Shown piece by piece: positions 21,415 to 26,294 of a stretch of DNA of 26,294 nt (its first letter is position 1; every line of letters begins with the position of its first letter). The stretch is taken from the NCBI GenBank assembly GCA_041838515.1, contig JBGYPP010000085.1, positions 1-26,294 on the forward strand, given 5' to 3'. A program made the translations under genes and the position numbers. This DNA comes from JBGYPP01 sp041838515. GTDB taxonomy: Bacteria > Bacillota > Clostridia > Lachnospirales > Lachnospiraceae. The notes below the pieces were generated by a model. That model made no database searches, was not told where the DNA came from, and was given only the letters and a program-made list of their open reading frames with translations.

Positions 21415-21954
21415 GTGAACAGGTTGAAAGAGCAATATAATGCGGAAATATGCCAGGCTTTGACCAAGAAGTTTGGATACAAGAACCCCATGGAGGTGCC
21501 CAAGCTGGAGAAGATTGTCATCAACATGGGCATAGGTGAGGCCAAGGACAACGCCAAGATTCTGGAGAATGCCATCAAGGATCTGGAGATCATCTCCGGC
21601 CAGAAGCCCGTCATCACCAAGGCGAAGAAGTCCATAGCCAACTTTAAAATCCGTGAGGGCATGAACATAGGCTGTAAGGTGACCCTGCGTGGCGAGAGGA
21701 TGTACGAGTTCCTGGATCGCCTGGTAAATCTGGCTCTGCCCCGTGTAAGGGATTTTAGGGGCGTAAACCCCAACTCCTTTGACGGCAGGGGCAACTATGC
21801 GCTGGGCTTGAAGGAGCAGATCATATTCCCCGAGATCGAGTATGACAAGATAGACAAGACCAGGGGTATGGATATCATCTTTGTCACCACGGCAAACACC
21901 GATGAGGAAGGCAGGGAGCTGCTGCGCTTGTTCAATATGCCGTTTACAAAATAG
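21415..21954 (+). CDS. rplE: 50S ribosomal protein L5
   Basis: L5 binds 5S rRNA and contacts P-site tRNA. The 179-residue protein starts MNRLKEQYNAEI and has PKLEKIVINMGIGEA, SGQKPVITKAKKSIANFKIREG, VTLRGERMYEFLDRL and RDFRGVNPNSFDGRGNYALGLKEQ. GTG start at 21415 with AAGGGAGG 6 nt upstream. Length is normal. Confidence 0.96.
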   Translation: MNRLKEQYNAEICQALTKKFGYKNPMEVPKLEKIVINMGIGEAKDNAKILENAIKDLEIISGQKPVITKAKKSIANFKIREGMNIGCKVTLRGERMYEFLDRLVNLALPRVRDFRGVNPNSFDGRGNYALGLKEQIIFPEIEYDKIDKTRGMDIIFVTTANTDEEGRELLRLFNMPFTK

Positions 21955-21967
21955 GAGGAAGTGTTTT

Positions 21968-22153
21968 ATGGCAAAAACAGCTATGAAGTTGAAGCAGCAG
22001 CGCAAACCCAAATTTTCCACCCAGGCGTATAACCGCTGCCGTTTGTGCGGACGTCCTCATGCATATATGCGCAAGTATGGCATTTGCAGGATTTGCTTCC
22101 GTGAATTGGCATATAAGGGGCAGATTCCCGGCGTGCGTAAAGCTAGCTGGTAA
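21968..22153 (+). CDS. rpsN: 30S ribosomal protein S14, zinc-binding type
   Basis: S14 helps assemble the 30S head. This 61-residue form is the short zinc type with CxxC-x12-CxxC: Cys24, Cys27, Cys40 and Cys43. All four ligands are present, so it depends on zinc. It begins MAKTAMKLKQQ and ends IPGVRKASW. ATG 21968 is preceded by TAGGAGGAAGTG, which overlaps the rplE stop. Confidence 0.95.
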   Translation: MAKTAMKLKQQRKPKFSTQAYNRCRLCGRPHAYMRKYGICRICFRELAYKGQIPGVRKASW

Positions 22154-22171
22154 GAAAGAGGAGGTACGAAC

Positions 22172-22573
22172 ATGACCATGAGCGATCCTATCGCAGATAT
22201 GCTTACAAGAATTCGCAATGCGAATACTTCCAAACATGATACGGTGGATGTGCCTTCTTCCAAAATGAAAAAGGCCATAGCCGATATCCTGGTGGAGGAG
22301 GGATATATCAAGGGTTACGAAACCGTCCGGACCGGAAGTTTTGACACCCTGCGCATTGCCCTCAAGTACAGCGCAGACAAGCAGGAGAGGGTGATAGCCG
22401 GCATCAAGAGGATATCTAAGCCCGGCCTGAGGGTTTATGCCAATATGGAAACCATGCCCAAGGTATTGGGCGGCCTGGGTATAGCCATACTGTCCACCAA
22501 CCAGGGCATAGTCACGGACAAAAAAGCGCGCAGCCTGGGCGTTGGCGGAGAAGTGTTGGCCTTTGTTTGGTAA
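22172..22573 (+). CDS. rpsH: 30S ribosomal protein S8
   Basis: S8 binds helix 21 of 16S rRNA; in E. coli it is the repressor of the spc operon. The 133-residue protein has SDPIADMLTRIRNAN at the start, KRISKPGLRVY in the middle and the ending VGGEVLAFVW. ATG 22172 is 7 nt from AGAGGAGG and is preferred to ATG 22178. Confidence 0.96.
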   Translation: MTMSDPIADMLTRIRNANTSKHDTVDVPSSKMKKAIADILVEEGYIKGYETVRTGSFDTLRIALKYSADKQERVIAGIKRISKPGLRVYANMETMPKVLGGLGIAILSTNQGIVTDKKARSLGVGGEVLAFVW

Positions 22574-22623
22574 AATTTTTCAGTATATGATTGTGGGCGA
22601 GTCAATCGCAAGGAGGTACGGGC

Positions 22624-23166
22624 ATGTCACGTATAGGTAGAATGCCAATCGCAGTTCCGGCGGGTGTAACCGTGGATATTGCAGAAAATAACAAGGTCAG
22701 CGTAAAGGGTCCCAAGGGCGTACTGGAGCGTGTGCTGCCCATGGAGATGGAGCTGGCCAGGGAAGGGGATACCATTCTGGTAAAGAGGCCCAACGACCTC
22801 AAGAAGAACCGCGCTCTCCACGGTCTTACCAGAACCTTGCTGAACAATATGGTTGTGGGCGTTACGGCTGGATATGAGAAGAAGCTGGAAGTCCATGGTG
22901 TGGGTTACAAGGCGGCCAAGGCCGGCAAGAAGCTGACCCTGTCCCTGGGATATTCCCATCCCGTGGAGATGGAGGATCCCGAGGGCGTAGAGAGCGTCGT
23001 CGAGGGCCAGAACGTCATTATCATCCGTGGCATTGATAAGGAAAAGGTGGGCCAGTATGCTGCCAACATCCGAGATAAGAGGAGGCCGGAGCCTTATAAG
23101 GGCAAGGGAATCAAGTATGCGGATGAGGTAATACGCCGCAAGGTGGGTAAAACCGGTAAGAAGTAA
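22624..23166 (+). CDS. rplF: 50S ribosomal protein L6
   Basis: L6 stabilises the factor-binding region of the 50S. The 180-residue protein starts MSRIGRMPIAVPAGV and has VKGPKGVLER, VEVHGVGYKA-like HGVGYKA, and the C-terminal RRPEPYKGKGIKYADEVIRRKVGK. AAGGAGG lies 6 nt before ATG 22624. Confidence 0.96.
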   Translation: MSRIGRMPIAVPAGVTVDIAENNKVSVKGPKGVLERVLPMEMELAREGDTILVKRPNDLKKNRALHGLTRTLLNNMVVGVTAGYEKKLEVHGVGYKAAKAGKKLTLSLGYSHPVEMEDPEGVESVVEGQNVIIIRGIDKEKVGQYAANIRDKRRPEPYKGKGIKYADEVIRRKVGKTGKK

Positions 23167-23184
23167 AAATTAAGGAGAGAGGAT

Positions 23185-23553
23185 ATGATTCGTAAGGTTT
23201 CAAGACAGGCTGTACGGGTGAAGAAGCACAAGAGAATCCGCAACCGTTTCAGCGGCACAGCTGCGAGGCCCCGTCTGGCGGTTTTTAGAAGCAACTTGCA
23301 TATGTATGCTCAGATCATCGACGATACCATAGGCCACACCCTTTGCTCCGCCTCCACCTTGGAAAAGGACATAGCCAAGGATCTGGAAAAGACCAGCAAT
23401 GTGGAAGCCGCTGCCGCCCTCGGCCGCATTATAGGCAAGAGGGCTGTGGAGAAGGGCATCACAGAGGTGGTTTTTGACAGGGGCGGTTATTTGTACCACG
23501 GCAAGGTGGCAGCTCTGGCTGATGGCGCCAGGGAAGCCGGCCTGGTGTTCTAA
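23185..23553 (+). CDS. rplR: 50S ribosomal protein L18
   Basis: L18 brings 5S rRNA into the 50S with L5. The 122-residue protein has a basic N-terminus (VRVKKHKRIRNRFSGTAARPRL), AVFRSNLHMYAQIIDD, and the ending FDRGGYLYHGKVAALADGAREAGL. AAGGAGAGAGG precedes the ATG. Confidence 0.96.
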   Translation: MIRKVSRQAVRVKKHKRIRNRFSGTAARPRLAVFRSNLHMYAQIIDDTIGHTLCSASTLEKDIAKDLEKTSNVEAAAALGRIIGKRAVEKGITEVVFDRGGYLYHGKVAALADGAREAGLVF

Positions 23554-23568
23554 GAGGAAGGAGAGAGC

Positions 23569-24075
23569 ATGAAGCAGATTATAGATGCAAGCGGCTTGGA
23601 GCTGTCCGAAAAAGTGGTTACCATCAAGAGGGTAACAAAGGTCGTTAAGGGCGGCCGCAACTTCCGCTTCACCGCTTTGGTGGTTGTGGGCGACGGCAAT
23701 GGCCATGTGGGCATGGGCCTGGGCAAGGCTACGGAAATTCCCGAGGCCATACGCAAGGGAAAGGAGGATGCCTCTAAGCACCTGATCAAGGTGGCTCTGG
23801 ACGAGAACAACTCCATACCCCATGACTATGTTGGAAAATTCGGCGCATCCAATGTGTTGCTGAAGAGGGCGCCTGAGGGTACCGGTATCATCGCCGGCGG
23901 CCCTGCCCGTATCGTTTGTGAGTTGGCCGGCATCAAGAATATCCGTACCAAATCCCTTGGCTCCAACAACAAGCAAAACGTAGTACAGGCCACTTTGAAG
24001 GGATTGTCCCTGTTGATGTCCCCAGAAGAGGTTGCTAGGAAGAGGGGCAAGACTGTAGAGGAGATCCTGGCCTAA
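23569..24075 (+). CDS. rpsE: 30S ribosomal protein S5
   Basis: S5 shapes the mRNA entry channel and affects decoding accuracy. The 168-residue protein has VTKVVKGGRNFRFTALVVVG (about 22-41), GHVGMGLGKATEIPEAIRKG and GGPARIVCELAGIKNIRTKSLGS. The spectinomycin-associated loop near VVKGGRNF appears wild type. AAGGAGAGAGC precedes the ATG. Confidence 0.96.
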   Translation: MKQIIDASGLELSEKVVTIKRVTKVVKGGRNFRFTALVVVGDGNGHVGMGLGKATEIPEAIRKGKEDASKHLIKVALDENNSIPHDYVGKFGASNVLLKRAPEGTGIIAGGPARIVCELAGIKNIRTKSLGSNNKQNVVQATLKGLSLLMSPEEVARKRGKTVEEILA

Positions 24076-24131
24076 TCGGCTATGCCGGTTTTGGCCAAGC
24101 CTCGGTGTATTAGGAAAGGGAAGGTATGATC

Positions 24132-24329
24132 ATGTCGGAGAACAAGTTAAAAATCACACTGGTGCGCTCCCTGATCGGCGCTGTGCCCAGGAATAAAAAG
24201 ACGGCAATCTCTATGGGATTGCGCAAAATAGGCCGCTCGGTGGTATTGCCCAACAACGATTCTACCAAGGGGCAGATTCAGCAGATCAACCATCTGATCA
24301 AGGTGGAAGAAGTGCAAGTGGAAGAATAA
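24132..24329 (+). CDS. rpmD: 50S ribosomal protein L30
   Basis: Small non-essential 50S protein. The 65-residue protein has KLKITLVRSLIGAVPRNKKT, GLRKIGRSVVLPN and NHLIKVEEV. ATG 24132 has GAAGG 7 nt upstream; ATG 24126 two codons earlier, with AAAGGG 5 nt upstream, is also possible. Confidence 0.93.
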   Translation: MSENKLKITLVRSLIGAVPRNKKTAISMGLRKIGRSVVLPNNDSTKGQIQQINHLIKVEEVQVEE

Positions 24330-24340
24330 GGAGGTGCGGT

Positions 24341-24778
24341 ATGGATTTGTCAAATCTGAGCCCTACCAAAGGGTCTAGAAAGGATTGCTTCCGCAAGGGC
24401 CGCGGCCATGGATCCGGCAACGGCAAGACGGCAGGCAAGGGACACAAGGGCCAAAAGGCAAGGTCCGGCGCTCCCAGGGCAGGTTTTGAGGGCGGCCAGA
24501 TGCCCTTGTACCGCCGCATACCCAAGAGGGGATTTAAGAATTACAACCACAAGGAGATGATGCCCGTCAATGTAGGCACACTGGAGTGCTTTGAGGACGG
24601 AACGACTGTGGATCTGGAAGCATTGCTGGCCTCCGGCATAGTAAAGAACCCCAGGGATGGCATAAAGATCCTGGGCGATGGCCAACTGACCAAGAAACTC
24701 AATGTAAGGGCGCGGGCTTTTAGCGCTAGCGCGAAGGAGAAAATCGAGGCGCTTGGGGGAACAGCTGAGGTGATGTAA
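24341..24778 (+). CDS. rplO: 50S ribosomal protein L15
   Basis: L15 is a late-assembly 50S protein. The 145-residue protein has the glycine- and lysine-rich N-terminus (SRKDCFRKGRGHGSGNGKTAGKG within 11-33), FEGGQMPLYRRIPKRGFKN, and a C-terminal domain with IKILGDGQLTKKLNVRA. AAGGAGG precedes the ATG. The stop overlaps the secY ATG by one base. Confidence 0.96.
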   Translation: MDLSNLSPTKGSRKDCFRKGRGHGSGNGKTAGKGHKGQKARSGAPRAGFEGGQMPLYRRIPKRGFKNYNHKEMMPVNVGTLECFEDGTTVDLEALLASGIVKNPRDGIKILGDGQLTKKLNVRARAFSASAKEKIEALGGTAEVM

Positions 24779-26091
24779 TGCTTACAACCATAAAGAATGC
24801 ATTCAAAATCAAGGAAATCAGGACCAAACTCTTGTTTACCCTGGCTATGCTGCTGGTGATCCGCATAGGATCCCAGCTGCCCGTGCCCGGGGTGGACAGA
24901 AACTATTTTGCATCCTGGTTTGCCCAGCAGACTGGAGATGCATTTAGCTTCTTTGATGCCATTACAGGCGGCTCCTTCCTCAATATGTCCATACTGGCGC
25001 TCAATATCAACCCGTACATCACCTCCTCCATTATCATGCAGCTGCTGACCATAGCCATACCCAAGCTGGAGGAGATGCAAAAGGACGGGGAGGACGGCAG
25101 GAAGAAGATCGCCTCCATCACCCGATTTGTTACCGTGGCCTTTGCGCTGATACAGGCGACGGCCATGTCCATAGGCTTTGGCCGCCAGGGCCTGCTGGTG
25201 GAATTTAATGCGCTCAATGTGATTACGGCTATTATGGCCATGACGGCCGGTTCCACATTCCTGATGTGGCTGGGAGAGAGGATAACAGAAAAGGGCATAG
25301 GCAATGGCATATCCATAGTCCTGGTCATTAACATTATCTCCCGCATGCCCCAGGACATATCGGCTTTGTTCCAAAAGTTCGTCATAGGCAAGCCGCCCGC
25401 CACTGCCGTACTGGCAGCCCTGGTTATTTTTGCCGTTATCATCGGCATGGTGATCCTGGTAATCATACTCAATGCCGGCACCAGAAAGATACCCGTACAA
25501 TATGCCAAGAAGCAGGTGGGTCGCAAGATGGTGGGAGGACAGACGTCCTCCATTCCGCTGAAAGTCAATACCTCCGGCGTTATACCCATTATCTTCGCCT
25601 CCTCATTGATGCAGGTGCCCATACTGGTCACCTCCTTTTTTGGAACTCAGGGCACAGGCTGGTGGGGAGAGGTGCTTAAAGGACTAAACTCCGCATACTG
25701 GTGCTCGCCCAGCCAGATTTGGTATAGCTGGGGCTTGCTGCTCTATGTGGTACTGGTGGTATTCTTTGCCTACTTCTACACCTCCATCACATTCAATCCC
25801 ATGCTGGTGGCGGACAATATGAAGAAGCAGGGCGGCTTTATACCCGGCATACGCCCGGGCAAGCCCACCAGCGATTATCTCAACAAGGTGTTGAACTATA
25901 TCGTATTTATAGGCGCCGTGGGCCTGATCATTGTGGCCGTGCTGCCCTATCTGTTTAACGGTCTGTTTAACGCAGAGGTATCTTTTGGCGGAACCAGCTT
26001 GATCATCGTAGTCAGCGTGGTGCTGGAAACGGTGAAGCAGGTGGAATCCATGATGCTGGTACGCAATTATAAGGGCTTTTTGCGGGATTAG
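24778..26091 (+). CDS. secY: Protein translocase subunit SecY
   Basis: Channel subunit of the Sec translocon in the cytoplasmic membrane. The 437-residue protein has ten hydrophobic segments (about 17-35, 78-95, 113-135, 146-166, 176-192, 210-232, 265-287, 316-336, 371-391 and 400-418) and a plug region near 60-72. Conserved motifs are GERITEKGIGNGISI (166-180) and the cytoplasmic C5 loop GGFIPGIRPGKPT (352-364), with Arg359 matching the critical arginine of the family. The ATG overlaps the rplO stop (TAATG), with GAGGTGAT upstream. The usual next genes adk and map are outside the window. Confidence 0.96.
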   Translation: MLTTIKNAFKIKEIRTKLLFTLAMLLVIRIGSQLPVPGVDRNYFASWFAQQTGDAFSFFDAITGGSFLNMSILALNINPYITSSIIMQLLTIAIPKLEEMQKDGEDGRKKIASITRFVTVAFALIQATAMSIGFGRQGLLVEFNALNVITAIMAMTAGSTFLMWLGERITEKGIGNGISIVLVINIISRMPQDISALFQKFVIGKPPATAVLAALVIFAVIIGMVILVIILNAGTRKIPVQYAKKQVGRKMVGGQTSSIPLKVNTSGVIPIIFASSLMQVPILVTSFFGTQGTGWWGEVLKGLNSAYWCSPSQIWYSWGLLLYVVLVVFFAYFYTSITFNPMLVADNMKKQGGFIPGIRPGKPTSDYLNKVLNYIVFIGAVGLIIVAVLPYLFNGLFNAEVSFGGTSLIIVVSVVLETVKQVESMMLVRNYKGFLRD

Positions 26092-26105
26092 GCTGGGGTG
26101 AATTT

Positions 26106-26135
26106 GGGTCATGGCGGCTGTGCCGTCCATGGCCC
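26106..26135 (+). other. Strong hairpin after secY
   Basis: GGGTCATGGCGGC (26106-26118) pairs with GCCGTCCATGGCCC (26122-26135), a 13-bp stem with one T-G pair and one bulged base around a TGT loop. No long T run follows (GGGTTCTTTG), so termination would be at best partial. Confidence 0.5.
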
Positions 26136-26140
26136 GGGTT

Positions 26141-26170
26141 CTTTGCCTTCTCCTGTACCTCCCGGCAAAG
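26141..26170 (+). other. Second hairpin after secY
   Basis: CTTTGCC (26141-26147) pairs perfectly with GGCAAAG (26164-26170). An alternative pairing of TCTCCT (about 26149-26154) with AGGAGA (about 26183-26188) would compete with it. Confidence 0.4.
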
Positions 26171-26192
26171 GCTGGGGGGTGTAGGAGAGAGC

Positions 26193-26294
26193 GAAGGACA
26201 TGCTCTGCAAAGGACATGCTCTGCAAAGGACATGCTCTGCAAAGGACATGCTCTGCAAAGGACATGCTCTGCAAAGGACATGCTCTGCAAAGGA
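26193..26294 (+). repeat. 16-bp tandem repeat, 6 copies plus partial, cut by window end
   Basis: The unit AAAGGACATGCTCTGC is repeated at 26193, 26209, 26225, 26241, 26257 and 26273, with six bases of a seventh at 26289-26294. Only the first base of copy 1 differs (G for A); the rest are identical. Because 16 is not a multiple of 3, all frames cycle through the same codons, and no stop codon occurs in either strand. There are no spacers, so it is not CRISPR. The true copy number is unknown. Confidence 0.97.

Noticed and set aside
26193..26294. CRISPR array
   Set aside because: The 16-bp units are head to tail with no spacers and there are no cas genes.

Overview
The window looks like part of the chromosome of an anaerobic, butyrate-forming member of the Bacillota, class Clostridia, probably close to the Lachnospirales. 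The reasons are: a thl-crt-hbd-bcd-etfB-etfA operon; a complete Gram-positive S10-spc ribosomal protein cluster with zinc-type S14; L22 with the N-terminal extension I associate with that group; long-form HPF; a split EcfA1/EcfA2/EcfT energy module; and strong AGGAGG-type ribosome binding sites throughout. Base composition is moderately GC-rich. No phage, transposon, CRISPR or plasmid genes are visible. All features are read by eye; no search was run.

Layout: (1) 1-277, three tRNA genes (Tyr, initiator Met, Phe), none with an encoded CCA. (2) 352-4060, an ecfA1-ecfA2-ecfT-truA operon with its own promoter and a terminator; the gaps contain stem-loop RNA. (3) 4138-5606, a single secreted SH3-SH3-NlpC/P60 cell-wall hydrolase gene with a consensus promoter and a perfect WalR-type direct repeat at the transcription start. 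(4) 5607-6069, a long intergenic region with a cluster of DnaA boxes (three perfect), followed by the hpf promoter and gene. (5) 6708-13230, the butyryl-CoA operon, with a promoter overlapped downstream by a Rex-like operator, and ending in a strong terminator. (6) 13247-14911, a convergent minus-strand pair: an SGNH hydrolase and an RlmI/K-like methyltransferase. (7) 15069-26091, the S10-spc operon from rpsJ to secY, behind a roughly 250-nt highly structured leader RNA. (8) 26092-26294, two hairpins and a 16-bp tandem repeat that runs off the end of the window.

How the genes work together: thiolase, crotonase and 3-hydroxybutyryl-CoA dehydrogenase convert two acetyl-CoA into crotonyl-CoA. 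Butyryl-CoA dehydrogenase with the two-subunit electron transfer flavoprotein reduces crotonyl-CoA to butyryl-CoA, probably by flavin-based electron bifurcation that also reduces ferredoxin. The terminal butyrate step (but or ptb-buk) is not in the window. The ECF module energises vitamin or metal uptake with substrate-binding S proteins encoded elsewhere. HPF, TruA, the methyltransferase and the ribosomal cluster all serve translation.

Nothing here is clearly a new protein system. The most interesting signals are non-coding: the S10 leader fold with the Shine-Dalgarno sequence in the loop of a terminator-like hairpin, the DnaA-box cluster away from dnaA, the WalR-like and Rex-like operators, and the terminal 16-bp repeat.
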